From assembly GCA_014904985.1 (NCBI GenBank), contig MU129022.1, positions 94,238 to 144,920 of the forward strand: a DNA stretch of 50,683 nucleotides, written 5' to 3'. Source of the stretch: Hydnum rufescens UP504 (taxonomy: Eukaryota; Basidiomycota; Agaricomycetes; Cantharellales; Hydnaceae). The notes under the pieces were generated by a model. It was not told the origin of the DNA. It ran no database searches and saw only the letters and a list, made by a program, of their open reading frames with translations. Below are positions 1 through 11,223 of the stretch, piece by piece. The translations under genes were made by a program, and so were the position numbers. Position 1 is the first letter of the stretch; each line of letters starts with the position of its first letter.

Positions 1-468
1 AGGGCCCTGATATGCTGTGTAACGTTTGCATGAATTCTTGCATGGAGTTTGTGTACCCTTGGGGCAGTGTTGTGAGCTTTACAGGACCCAATGGTGAATC
101 GCTCGTTGTCGTGAGTTCTTGGGTTCTTCTGCCAGTCGTCGTCCATTCATATCCTGCATAGAGATCTGCGACAATATAGACCGGATGTCCCACAAAGCTG
201 TCTGCAAAGTCATTGGTCACCACAAAGCTCAGCTCATCTGATCATAGGCCTGATCATGTTGTGTAACTGTTGCATGAATTCTTGCATGGAGTTGTGTTAC
301 CCTTCGGGCCAGCATTGTGAGCTTTTACAGGACCCAATGGTGAATCGCTTGTTGTGAGTTCTTGGGATTCTTTGCCAGTCGTTTATCCCATCATACCCTG
401 CATAGAGATCTGCGACAATATAGACCGAGGTGTCCCACAAAGCCTGTCTGCAAAGTCATTGATGTTGG
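1..468. repeat. Tandem duplication of about 220 bp inside gypsy RT
   Basis: Bases about 1-221 and 245-468 carry the same sequence (both contain TGCATGAATTCTTGCATGGA and GCATAGAGATCTGCGACAAT), differing by about ten small indels and substitutions. A duplicated RT block is not functional; it is either a local duplication or an assembly artefact. Confidence 0.8.
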
Positions 469-840
469 TGGCAATCCTGAGTCTTTAACTGAAACTGGCA
501 TTCAGGGGTTGCAAATCGGTACAATTCAAATGCCTCCTTTAGGTTTTGCTACTGGCAAACATTTGGAATGATAGGAGGACCACGATGTTTTGTACTTCCC
601 AGCTGCCAATTGATTCCTTAATCATCTTGATGAGTGGTGGTGACAATAGCTTTTGGTGGACGAATAGGAGGCAGTTCCCATGGAATTGAGGGACTGTTTC
701 CATAACATAATCTGGGAAGTACTCTGTCTTGAGAATTCCCTCGTTCAGATTCATCAAATGCAAGACCCCTTTCCTTGGAGCAACCACATTAGAGCAGCAA
801 GTCCAGTTCTTCTTCTGAAAGGAAGTCATTGGGGGATATT
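1..840 (-). pseudogene. Gypsy reverse transcriptase, N-terminal part, broken
   Basis: The minus strand near 829-540 reads like the start of a gypsy RT: an acidic stretch followed by EYFPDYVMETVP, then IKMIKESIGS, the conserved region just before the palm. Below 480 the frame gives pieces such as VGHPVYIVADLYAG, LTTTSDSPLGPVKLT and YTNSMQEFMQT, the RT block that precedes the catalytic YxDD motif. The YxDD itself would lie beyond the window start. Several frameshifts separate these pieces, and a roughly 220 bp stretch is present twice (see the repeat entry), so the domain is not translatable as shown. It would copy element RNA into cDNA. Confidence 0.7.
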
Positions 841-1735
841 GTCAATTATCTTTTGACTCATTCTGGGGTAAGCTTCTTGGTGTACTGGAAGTCCTTCAAG
901 CTGGGGGATGCGTGGGGAGAATGAGAGGCATTATCAATGGAAGATCCTTGTAGGGAAGACGAATGACTGGTTTTCGAGTAACTCCTAGGGGTATTGGATT
1001 TTTCTTCTTATCCACAGTCTTGTACTTTGTCTTCTTAGCATTCCTGATGACTTGGCCAATGCGATAGCTGAAGTTTTCTGCCTTTTCGGATGAGGGTTGG
1101 CTTCAATTTGTTGTAAACGTGCACAAGGTTGTCCTCAAGCTGATTTCCTGATGCTGCAGAGGACGATTTCCAAGTTTGTGAAGATACTGTGCAGATATGC
1201 TTTCCTTGTTTATGACGGCATCCATGAGGTACTTGTTTGTGCTTGGATTGAAATCCTTTGTGTGCATTTCTGGGAGTCATAAGGCCTCTGACAATTCCCT
1301 GCCAAACATTGGAACAAATGGCGAGTTTCCTTGTAATGATTGGTCAGATGGGGTTGCCTCTGTGTGATAGTATTCATAATTTTGTAGTGGGGGTTTGGGT
1401 GCAGTTCAAACCAATGATACTCCATTTGTTTTTATATTGATATTGCGGCTGCGCTGGACCTGGTTGCTCGTATCTGGAGGCCATTCATTTGGTGTATCAC
1501 TGCTGCTGCAAGAACGAGTTGGTCCTGTTCTCTTGGATTCATTCATAAGGGCATGGAGAGAGACTGATGATCCTGATGGATTCCCTTTTTCATAGACTTG
1601 AATGTCCATTCCATGGATTCCGTTCATAGCTCCTTCATATTTGATTTGAGCCACCAACTCCTACCAGCCAGGGTTGTCCAAGAAGTATGTCATGGCCTTC
1701 GAAGCTTCCCTTTTTGACAAAGAAGTGTGATCAAA

Positions 1736-2416
1736 TCATATTCCTCCTATTTCGATTGGAACATTTCGACAGCATCCAACTAGGGGTTCAGGTCCACTGT
1801 TGATTCCTTGCAATGACCAGTTTTGTCCATCATAGTCTATTGGGATGTTTAACCTTTGCTGGACTTCCTGAGAGATGAGGTTTAATTCAGATCCAGTGTC
1901 AATCATGAGTACAACGTCTTTAGTTCCATTTTGTCCTGTGGCCTTGGCTGCAATCTTTCCTGTGTCCATAGTGAATAAGGGGTTTGGTCCAAGGATTCCT
2001 ACAAGATTTACTTGTGCTCGATGATGATTTTGCGATTGTTGTGGATATGGCTCTTCATCAAGGTCTTTGGTCATCATAAGATCGTAGTAGTCCTCCAATT
2101 CAGCTTCATCATCAGAGTCATAGTCAGAGGCTTCCATTGTGGGAAAACACGGTTTTAGAGTAGCATGATTGACTGTGAGTGGCTCTCGATGTTTAGGATT
2201 ATATTTGCGTTTGAGCTTTAGTCCAGCTGCAAGTATTTTGGCAGGTCCATGGGCTGTTCCAAGGAAGTCTCCAAGAGTTATTTTGACTGTTTGGTTTAGC
2301 ACCTTCTTTGCTATCTCTTTGTCTTCGCAGGCATCTTGAAAGTCCATGGTAAAATGATATGTTGGAGGATTCTTGGGAATTGATTTTTCTGGTCGAGCTA
2401 TTTCGATGTCTATCAT
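1736..2416 (-). pseudogene. Gypsy aspartic protease region of gag-pol
   Basis: A 226-residue open stretch. The catalytic signature is VVLMIDTGSELNLIS at about residues 168-182, followed by the flap-side segment and VGCCRNVPIEIGG, an arrangement typical of fungal gypsy elements. It is preceded by an acidic linker (DYDSDDEAELEDYYD). The protease releases gag, RT and integrase from the polyprotein. Upstream it runs toward the gag frame and downstream (1,735-1,400) toward the RT linker, but both joins are interrupted, so the whole is best treated as a decayed gag-pol. Confidence 0.8.
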
Positions 2417-2909
2417 TTCTTCTTGGGGATTGGTTTGAGAAGGATGAGGTCTTTGATGAGCAGGTTTCTCTGCAGCAGGTTCATTCAGAACTGAGGAGGG
2501 CAGTATTCCAGGTGGATAACTTGGTCACAGAGGATTTTCTGGAGCTGGTAGTACTGGTTCTGGGTTCATTGGTAATGAGTCTGGACTGGTTAACAGGAGG
2601 TTTGTCTTGTGTTGGGCCATGCAGAGGCACATCAACATACATTCGATGTTTAGGATGTTGATTGGTTCTATCTCCCATTGGGTTATGATGATAATCAGGT
2701 TTGTTCATTTTGGCAGCTGGTGCAGATATAAAGGGCCTGCTGCTATTGCATACGAGTCATTGTGAAGGGAGAGCGTCCATTTTTGTCGACAATACTGATC
2801 ACTCCAGTGGTTCGTTGATGAGAAGATTCCTCTCTGATCCTGTTTGATGTCGTCCATGATGGCTTGTTTGATTCCTCCCTTTCCTGCTATTCCTTGTGGC
2901 AATTGGGTG

Positions 2910-4110
2910 TCATCCATCTTCACAAGCCTTCCTTCGATAGAGTACTTGATGATGCCTTGTCAAACCATAGCCTGGGCATCTGGGCAGTTCTTCATTCCAA
3001 CTATTATGTGCTCCAGTCTTGTCACAGAACCAACAGAGAGTTGCACCAGCAGACATGTTAGGACCATGGGTATGATTAGATCCAAGTGGCTGATTGTTAG
3101 GATAGGTAGCTGGACTTCCTTGTATCTGCATTTCTGGATGGGTAGGTTGCATATAAGGACTAGGAGCTTGCCCATTCTGCTGTGACTGTGCCATGTAGAT
3201 TTTCATCTTGTTAAAGGATTGTGTGAGGTCGCTGATTTGTTCTGTCACATTGCGAAGTGATGGGATGACTATAGGCTTTGATTTGGTGGAGACCTTTTTA
3301 ATGGAGGAAGGTGATATGGCCACTGGTTCTTCTTCACTTTCGCTATCAGAGCTGCTGTCTTCCTCTGCACTTTCTGAGGCTTCTGATTCGTCTGAGGAGT
3401 CGCTATATCTGCCGCGTGATTTGTAATAACTGATCCTAGGTTTAGACTTCTTGGCCTTTGTGTGGTTCATGGTCTATCCTTGTTGAGATGCCTGAAGTTG
3501 TAATAGAGATCCTCTTTGAGTATGGTCTTCATAGTGTCATAGGCTGTTGTGCAGTCCAAAGGTTTTGTGTCATCAAATCCTGGGACATAGCGAAACAATG
3601 GGAGTACGATCTTCTGGAGACATCATGGAATCCCTTGCCAGAAAAGGTCATCTCGGTCTCGCTTGGCTAGGACTTTCTTTTCATCAAGACACTGCACTTG
3701 AGTGATAAATTTGCGATAGTATTTGTCCAGGTCTGCCTCATTGACAATCGTTCTCTTTTGTTGACAGAAGTCTGCTAGTTGTTCTCAAGTATATCATTGT
3801 CGCCTGTCTGTCTGCCCATAAAGTTTCCTGAGACATGTAGCCAGGGCTTCAAAGGTTGTTGGGTTCTTAACTTCTGGGAGATTCTTGAGAAGTTCAGCTT
3901 CTTTGTTGCTGCAGAATCGTATAATGTTCTTGCACTTCTTGTGGTCATCATAGAGAGCTTCATCGCAGCAAGCTTCATAGTCAAGGAGGAAGTTGTTGAG
4001 ACATTTTCCCTTAAAATGCAGAGCATCTCTACCTGTAGGCCATGGCATAGCTCATGGGTTTGCTACTCTGGCCATTGTTTCTGAGTCTGTGGATGTTGTC
4101 ACATTGTTGG
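2910..4110 (-). pseudogene. Gypsy gag (capsid plus zinc knuckle), broken
   Basis: The capsid part lies at 4,048-3,794 (pieces such as FLLDYEACCDEALYDD and LRKLYGQTDRR), close to the LTR. A second open stretch, 3,470-2,910, has a basic start, a long Ser/Asp/Glu acidic tract, a Q/P-rich linker and a CCHC-like knuckle (CWFCDKTG ... ELPRC). Gag packages element RNA. A likely start near 4,078 (MARVANP) is followed at once by TGA where a CGA codon would fit, consistent with CpG decay. 3,470-3,794 is in shifted frames. Confidence 0.7.
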
Positions 4111-4158
4111 TGTGGAATGTCTTTGGAGAGGTGAAAGGTTTATCAAAGTGAGAGTTAT

Positions 4159-4175
4159 CCCTGTAAGGACCACCA
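4159..4175 (-). other. Candidate primer-binding site of the gypsy element
   Basis: Two bases beyond the LTR edge the minus strand reads TGGTGGTCCTTACAGGG. Starting with TGG (complement of tRNA CCA) right after an LTR is the usual PBS position. I cannot name the primer tRNA. Confidence 0.45.
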
Positions 4176-4378
4176 GTTATAGAAGAAGGGTTGGGAGCTC
4201 CAATGACTGTCAAATAAAAATCTGGTTCAGCCAGTGTGTAGATGGGAGACTGTATTTCTGTTGTTATTCATTGGGTTGGTTCACTTCAATGGTTGATCAC
4301 ACTCTTCAAGATGTGTATGGTGTTCAGTGGAGAATAGGATGGGATATGGACTGGCTGTAGTCAATGATATATCATCTG

Positions 4379-4505
4379 AGATGCTTATAGAAAGGCTTAT
4401 ACATCATGTAGGATGCTTGTAGAAAGGCTTATACATTGTGTAGGATGCTTGTGGAAAGGCTTATACACAGGGGATGTTTGTAGAAAGGCTTATACATCAT
4501 TTGTG
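4379..4505. repeat. 33 bp tandem repeat inside gypsy LTR, about 4 copies
   Basis: Four units containing GAAAGGCTTATACA with spacing of about 30-33 bp. LTR copy 2 has one unit only. Confidence 0.85.
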
Positions 4506-4896
4506 TTGTGTTGGTCTGTTTACTGATATTTGTGTACTCTTGTTTACGTTCTCCTGGTCAAAATGTGGATATCTGTGGGCTACAGACTGGTCAGTGCTTG
4601 GTTAGTCTTGTTAGTGTGTTTCTTCCTTCTTTCTTCAAAAACCTGATATGTATTTTGTTATGCTTACTTTTCCTTGGATGTCCAGCAACTCTAACCTTAG
4701 GTCCTGCAACTATCCTTGGCTTTAGTGATTTGTGTAGAGGGCTACCAGTGGCTTTGTCTCAACAACCTTGAAGATGACTTAGCTCCAGATGGCTTATAGA
4801 TAGACTGTTCTTTAGAGGCAAGCAGAAAAGTTGACAGTGGTTGACAGTGATGATTTCCAGAGAGGAGATGATGGGGGGATACAGGAAATCTACCAG

Positions 4897-4904
4897 CTTT
4901 TATA
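4897..4904 (-). promoter_or_regulatory. TATA box of gypsy LTR
   Basis: The minus strand reads GGTATAAAAGCTGG; the same motif is kept in LTR copy 2 (41,624-41,631). Its direction agrees with transcription toward gag, which fixes the element orientation and gives a leader of about 700 nt. Confidence 0.6.
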
Positions 4905-5199
4905 CCTTTCTGAAGGTGGCTGTGTTTAAGAAATATGACTCCCTCATGGGTGAGTCATATGTGAGAACAAAAGAGTTAATAAAACTATGATGTCATAATG
5001 CAGTCATAGCTGAGTAATCCATAGAGTGTGATGTCATAGTGATGTCATTCATAAAGAGAACAAAAGGAATCATGAGGGGGGGTGATGTCACCAATTTGCT
5101 GAGCATGTGGAATGCTTGGAGCATGTGGTCACTGACCATGCGGAGCATTCTGGAGGTGAAATGAAAGGATATCTCTGGGTTTTGGAGATTAATTTGGGC

Positions 5200-5275
5200 A
5201 TAGTCCAATGGTTAAGGTGTTTTGTTGCTGGTTGATAATGGGGACAAGTGCATGGGATGGGATTTGATGCAGAAA
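5200..5275 (+). repeat. tRNA-like sequence antisense within gypsy LTR
   Basis: TAGTCCAATGGTTAAGGTG resembles a D-arm/A box and GGGATTTGATGC about 50 bases on resembles a B box (copy 2 reads GGGATTCGATGC). It is present in all three LTR copies (41,956-42,030 and 50,209-50,285). It is not a full tRNA by eye. Confidence 0.4.
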
Positions 5276-5829
5276 CAGGAGTTTGCATCCGTAATAGACA
5301 CTATTGGTATCATTAGATGCAGATTTTTAACAGCTTTCTGGGTGCAGTGGTTCTGAGCAGATCTGGTGTAAACTGACAGAGAAATTTGTTTTTTACTGAT
5401 GGGTGTTGATTCTGATAGTAATATCATTCTGTAGAGTTCAGTTTTGATCTGTTCTTTGCACACTGGGTACCGCTGGATGCGGATTTTTCATATCTTCCTA
5501 GGCGCGGTTGTTCCAAGAGGATTGGATGCAAACTGACAGAGAAATTCGTTTTTTACTGGAAATTCCGGATTTTGATAGTAAAATGGGTCTGGATAGTGCA
5601 GTTTTGGTCTGTTTGACTTGTGTTTGGTACCATTCAAAAGGTGTAAATCGTAGCTTTCCAAGCATTATATGGGCGTACCTCTCTGATCAAAACTGATGGA
5701 GTTATAGAATGAATTCGATTTCTGCACATAGCCATAATTAATTTTGTAATTGGTCATGTGATCGTCCAATGGCTGGAAGTGGTGTGATTCCGCATTTTCT
5801 GATACTGGAGGTTTTTATCTTCCACAGTG

Positions 5830-8800
5830 GAATCAAATCTTCTGGTCTTACTTTGACCTTACAAGGTCACCCACCCCTACATTTGTCTCACCCACCCCTA
5901 CACTTGTCTCTTCCCAGCCTCCTGCATGACCCCAGTGCACTACAAGAACCAATTACTGGATCCTGTCTCTCATTTATTACTATTTGGTCCTAAATATATC
6001 TAGCTATATGCAAATTTTCACAAAAAATAAAATAAAAAATTGTGACCAGTGCCTACAGGCACTGGTCCTCAGGTTTATTTGTGAGGGAGGGAAGAGAAGA
6101 CCCAGGAGCCCATGCATACCTATTTTGGTGTGCAGGGGCTTCAAGGTTATTGCAGTATTCATTCTTGCTGGTACTAGACAAACCCCTGATCAAGAACTCC
6201 ACAGCTCTGGATTAGTGGGGGGTCAGGGGTCTCTTACTATTGTCATTCTTTGTGTTTTCATTGGTTTTTTGATGTGGGGATAGCCAGAACCCTGGCCAAC
6301 CTCCCCAATGTACTAGCCATGTGAACAGCACCAGCCCTTAGGCTGGCACTGTTCATGTCACATTTACATTGGTGGAAGGTGGGTACAAGGGACAAGAGAG
6401 GGGGGGACTGGTTCTTGGGCCCAGGTGTCGCCAGAGGGAGTACCTATAGTCCTATACAGCGGGATATGAACTCATTAGTAAAAAAATCAAAAGCAGGGCA
6501 AAAAGATTGGCTTTGGCCACTCTTTTTGCCCAGATGTATCTAAAAAATAATAGGGACTTACTTTATCACCAGACCCCAGTGGTTCTGGGGTCTGGTGGTG
6601 TGTCCTGGGCTTGTCAGTGTTGCACTATTTGAATGATGTTGAGTCTGGCAACTGCCGGAATGACTCAATGCAGCAATCTCCCCAGCTGGCTGAAGCAACC
6701 ACAAAAGGAAACAACACAACATAGACTAGGTAGAATAGATATTACAAGGCAAACACATATTGTGTCATCAAAATTGAATGTTTATTACAGAATATGAGGG
6801 GGAAAACCAAAACAGAGCAGGTTCTATGTGGGGCCTCTATTGACATACTCCCCCTACAGGCAAGATATGGACTTGGAATTTTCCATGGTGTATGATAATG
6901 TAACTAAATAATCATGTGCCAAAAATCAGCCCATTTGGTTGACTTATAGGCACTCAACTCCATTTGCAGGCAAAAAGGGAACAAACACCTACCATGAATG
7001 TGAAACACTCCACATTGGGCCCAAACTAGGTGGAATAAGCTTTTAATATTATAGCACTAAATATGTCCAAAAATATAATAAATTGGATCTGTGGAAGTAG
7101 CTGAAATTGAGGGGGAGGGGGAGGAAGATCAAAGTGAATTACATAAGATGTAGAGCAGAGGTGGCTCTGATATTTTGCCACCAGTCTAATACATACATGG
7201 GGAGTGCATACACAAAATATCAGCCTACCTGGACTCTATTTAGGCACTGTTCCACAGCACTCCCCCCTAACTAATAATTTCCTCCCCAGTGCCTTCCATC
7301 CATGCAATGGCCCTGAAAATTCATGCTTAGGTCATCCAAATACATTCATAACATTCCCCAAAATTTCAGATTCATGACTCCAGTGTGAGAGTTTCCATAA
7401 TATTCAAGTTTTACTGACATACACCCTCCAGTTGGGGCACTTCCACAGCTCCAATCACTCCCATTTTTTGTAGGCCACACCCGGCCACCATTTGAGGCTC
7501 AGGCCCAAATTTTCAGCCCATTCTAAGCACTTTTGACATTGGTCACATGATCAGGATCTTTTCCTCCCCCTGCTTCACTCAGTGATCCAACTTGTATGGA
7601 GTTTGTTGCCATCTGTAGTAGTAGTGACAGTGTATGATTCAAGTTTCAGGACATTTCATGCAGTATTCATTGAGTTATTCAAGAAACATCCCAGATCAAT
7701 TCAATCCAGGGGTCTGAACAATGGTATTTAGTGGAAATACCATTGTTCAGACCCCTGGATTGAATTGATCTGGGATGTTTCTTGAATAACTCAATGAATA
7801 CTGCATGAAATGTCCTGAAACTTGAATCATACACTGTCACATACTACTACTACAGATGGCAACAAACTCCATACAAGTTGGATCACTGAGTGAAGCAGGG
7901 GGAGGAAAAGATCCTGATCATGTGACCAATGTCAAAAGTGCTTAGAATGGGCTGAAAATTTGGGCCTGAGCCTCAAATGGTGGCCGGGTGTGGCCTACAA
8001 AAAATGGGAGTGATTGGAGCTGTGGAAGTGCCCCAACTGGAGGGTGTATGTCAGTAAAACTTGAATATTATGGAAACTCTCACACTGGAGTCATGAATCT
8101 GAAATTTTGGGGAATGTTATGAATGTATTTGGATGACCTAAGCATGAATTTTCAGGGCCATTGCATGGATGGAAGGCACTGGGGAGGAAATTATTAGTTA
8201 GGGGGGAGTGCTGTGGAACAGTGCCTAAATAGAGTCCAGGTAGGCTGATATTTTGTGTATGCACTCCCCATGTATGTATTAGACTGGTGGCAAAATATCA
8301 GAGCCACCTCTGCTCTACATCTTATGTAATTCACTTTGATCTTCCTCCCCCTCCCCCTCAATTTCAGCTACTTCCACAGATCCAATTTATTATATTTTTG
8401 GACATATTTAGTGCTATAATATTAAAAGCTTATTCCACCTAGTTTGGGCCCAATGTGGAGTGTTTCACATTCATGGTAGGTGTTTGTTCCCTTTTTGCCT
8501 GCAAATGGAGTTGAGTGCCTATAAGTCAACCAAATGGGCTGATTTTTGGCACATGATTATTTAGTTACATTATCATACACCATGGAAAATTCCAAGTCCA
8601 TATCTTGCCTGTAGGGGGAGTATGTCAATAGAGGCCCCACATAGAACCTGCTCTGTTTTGGTTTTCCCCCTCATATTCTGTAATAAACATTCAATTTTGA
8701 TGACACAATATGTGTTTGCCTTGTAATATCTATTCTACCTAGTCTATGTTGTGTTGTTTCCTTTTGTGGTTGCTTCAGCCAGCTGGGGAGATTGCTGGCA

Positions 8801-9639
8801 TTGAGTCATTCCGGCAGTTGCCAGACTCAACATCATTCAAATAGTGCAACACTGACAAGCCCAGGACACACCACCAGACCCCAGAACCACTGGGGTCTGG
8901 TGATAAAGTAAGTCCCTATTATTTTTTAGATACATCTGGGCAAAAAGAGTGGCCAAAGCCAATCTTTTTGCCCTGCTTTTGATTTTTTTACTAATGAGTT
9001 CATATCCCGCTGTATAGGACTATAGGTACTCCCTCTGGCGACACCTGGGCCCAAGAACCAGTCCCCCCCTCTCTTGTCCCTTGTACCCACCTTCCACCAA
9101 TGTAAATGTGACATGAACAGTGCCAGCCTAAGGGCTGGTGCTGTTCACATGGCTAGTACATTGGGGAGGTTGGCCAGGGTTCTGGCTATCCCCACATCAA
9201 AAAACCAATGAAAACACAAAGAATGACAATAGTAAGAGACCCCTGACCCCCCACTAATCCAGAGCTGTGGAGTTCTTGATCAGGGGTTTGTCTAGTACCA
9301 GCAAGAATGAATACTGCAATAACCTTGAAGCCCCTGCACACCAAAATAGGTATGCATGGGCTCCTGGGTCTTCTCTTCCCTCCCTCACAAATAAACCTGA
9401 GGACCAGTGCCTGTAGGCACTGGTCACAATTTTTTATTTTATTTTTTGTGAAAATTTGCATATAGCTAGATATATTTAGGACCAAATAGTAATAAATGAG
9501 AGACAGGATCCAGTAATTGGTTCTTGTAGTGCACTGGGGTCATGCAGGAGGCTGGGAAGAGACAAGTGTAGGGGTGGGTGAGACAAATGTAGGGGTGGGT
9601 GACCTTGTAAGGTCAAAGTAAGACCAGAAGATTTGATTC
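5830..9639. repeat. Near-perfect 3.8 kb palindrome (arms about 1.9 kb, 5 nt centre)
   Basis: Left arm 5,830-7,729 and right arm 7,735-9,639 are reverse complements around AGTGG at 7,730-7,734 (GGTATTT-AGTGG-AAATACC). The only differences I found by eye are a 4 bp and a 1 bp insertion in the right arm, near 7,840 and 8,798. Each arm contains smaller hairpins: CCAGTGCC-TACA-GGCACTGG (about 6,047), an imperfect one at 6,321-6,356, and CCAGACCCCAG-TGGTTCTGGGGTCTGG (about 6,570). Open stretches of 99 and 62 codons are mirrored in both arms and match nothing I know. I see no transposase. Confidence 0.95.
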
Positions 9640-10880
9640 TGCACCAAGAGCTTACCCAGCCCTAACTTGGGCTTACCCAGGCCAGGCCAGGGCTTCCCTG
9701 GGCCATTTTTGGGCTTACTCAGGCCTCAATACCCTAGAGCTTCTTGGGGGCTACCGCCCCCGAACCCCCAATATTTTTGAGGGGGACCCAGTGCCAAGAA
9801 ATATGCCCTAGCAAGCCCAATTTTTCAAGCACAAAACCGAGAGCAATCCAGGGAAACTCATATAGATTAGACCTACTTAGCTAAGATGTACCTATAGAGA
9901 ATATCCTACCTAACTAGGTACCCTAAGTTGATTGCCTCAGGTGGTTAGCACTGAGCAAGCACTTGTAAGGGAGGGGGGGGGAGCAGCAGCTCATAGCTTG
10001 CAGGGGAATATGCAGGATAAACTCACAACCCCAACAAAAACCATGCCTGAGACATTACTAGAAGTGACAGCAACAGCAGGTGGACAGAGGAAAGGAAGCA
10101 GGGAGGTTGAAGGAAGGGAAAAGTGGGTTGAACATTGATGAGCAGAAGACAGATGCAAAGCCAACCAAACAAGCAGAAACACTGAAAAATTTCAGACTCC
10201 GATCAGGTGTCTCTGATATCCCCATATTTTTCTAAGACCTCAATCAAAGCAACCAAAGCTGTCCAAAGTAAATAAAGTAAATGATCAACTTTTGGCTTAA
10301 GCTTTGGTGTACTCCAGAGTGTCCAGAGGCTACCAAAGTAAGGCTTTGCTTTGGATGACTGTTGGGATTCCTGATGAAGAGGTGGCTTCCATGCAAACTT
10401 GGTATTCCTGAGGAATATACTGCATATCAACATGCAATCTTGTACATGACTGGTGCATCACTATCCATTATAGAACTACCTATCCACTAACTGCTATCCC
10501 CAGATTTGAAGGATGCTATTACTTCGAAGTTTGTGTGACTGCAAGAGCTCGGAGCTGCATGGCAGACTGCAACAGCATCCCTGACATCTGAACATGTCCA
10601 ACCTTGGATTCTTCCAACTCTCCCACCCCATCATTCAAATTCCTGCTGTCGAGCTACTCTTTCACACTTGGAAATGAACTGAATTGACAATAGTGAGGGT
10701 TCCTTACATTTGGAGAGCTCCAATGATGATCCGTCAAAGAGTGTTGATGGTGAAATAGACCTGGTGGTCAAGTTTGACATCACTATTGGAGAGTCTATTG
10801 ACCACAATGCATTGCAGGCTTAGTGACTACTACTGTACATAGTTGTTGGTCCAATTTGATAAGTCCCTCTAGGATGTCCT
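9640..10880. other. No gene recognised; low-CpG repeat-like DNA
   Basis: 9,640-9,830 has degenerate repeats of GGGCTTACCCAGGCC and a self-complementary GGGGGCTACCGCCCCC. 10,200-10,440 has an open minus-strand stretch of 76 codons with no recognisable similarity. Otherwise nothing. Confidence 0.6.
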
Positions 10881-11029
10881 AGGAATCTATAACAGAAGGG
10901 AGTTAGGTCAATGATTACCTCATCTTCAGAGTTTCAATTTTGCTTAGCTCATCTGCGGAGTTTGAACTGGGCAGTGAGCCAGTGGATCCCATGTGATGAG
11001 AGCCAAGGTGCCAAAAACAAACACTCTCA

Positions 11030-11098
11030 CTCAGGTTTGAACATGGGACCTCTCAATGCCATTACAGCAGCAATCCACCTTAACCACTAAGACTAAGG
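11030..11098 (-). repeat. tRNA-derived SINE-like sequence
   Basis: The minus strand has CTTAGTGGTTAAGGTGG (A-box-like) and, about 35 bases later, ATGTTCAAACCTG (B-box-like, GTTCGAA with CpG changed to CpA). The inverted copy is at 43,040-43,105. Confidence 0.45.
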
Positions 11099-11223
11099 AG
11101 ACTACACACTTACTTGGTAATTAGAATCCTATGTACTGGCACTTCTAAGTGGTACCGAGGGAGCACAATCAATCCACTTGCCTGGGGGGTGGGTCTAATT
11201 CCAAGGGGGTTTGTTAGGGGAGG

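Larger units (their letters stand above)
1..5825 (-). mobile_element. Ty3/gypsy LTR retrotransposon, 5' part, truncated by window start
   Basis: Read on the minus strand the order is LTR (5,825-4,178), primer-binding site, gag, zinc knuckle, aspartic protease, linker, start of reverse transcriptase; the window edge cuts the RT, and the RNase H, integrase and 3' LTR would lie left of base 1. Order and protease sequence fit the fungal Ty3/gypsy (Metaviridae-type) group. Reading frames are broken by several stops and frameshifts, and CpG is rare, so this copy is decayed. The same LTR recurs at 41,011-42,582 and 49,948-50,683, so this is a multicopy family in the window. Confidence 0.85.
4178..5825 (-). 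mobile_element. Gypsy LTR, copy 1 (1,648 bp)
   Basis: Boundaries come from comparison with copy 2 (41,011-42,582), whose target duplication fixes the ends. On the minus strand it starts GTGGAAGATAAAAAC and ends CTTCTTCTATA. It holds a TATA box, a tRNA-like stretch on the opposite strand (5,200-5,275) and a 33 bp tandem repeat at 4,379-4,505 that largely explains why it is longer than copy 2. It ends 4 bases before the palindrome. Confidence 0.75.

Noticed and set aside
6570..6600. Rho-independent terminator-like hairpin
   Set aside because: Eukaryotic context and no T-run; it is one of the palindrome's internal hairpins.
5984..9485. Mirrored 99- and 62-codon frames in the palindrome
   Set aside because: Duplicated only because the arms are identical; no recognisable protein, low-complexity repeats nearby.
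11030..11098. A functional tRNA gene
   Set aside because: A- and B-box-like motifs are present but I cannot form acceptor and T stems with a normal anticodon arm.
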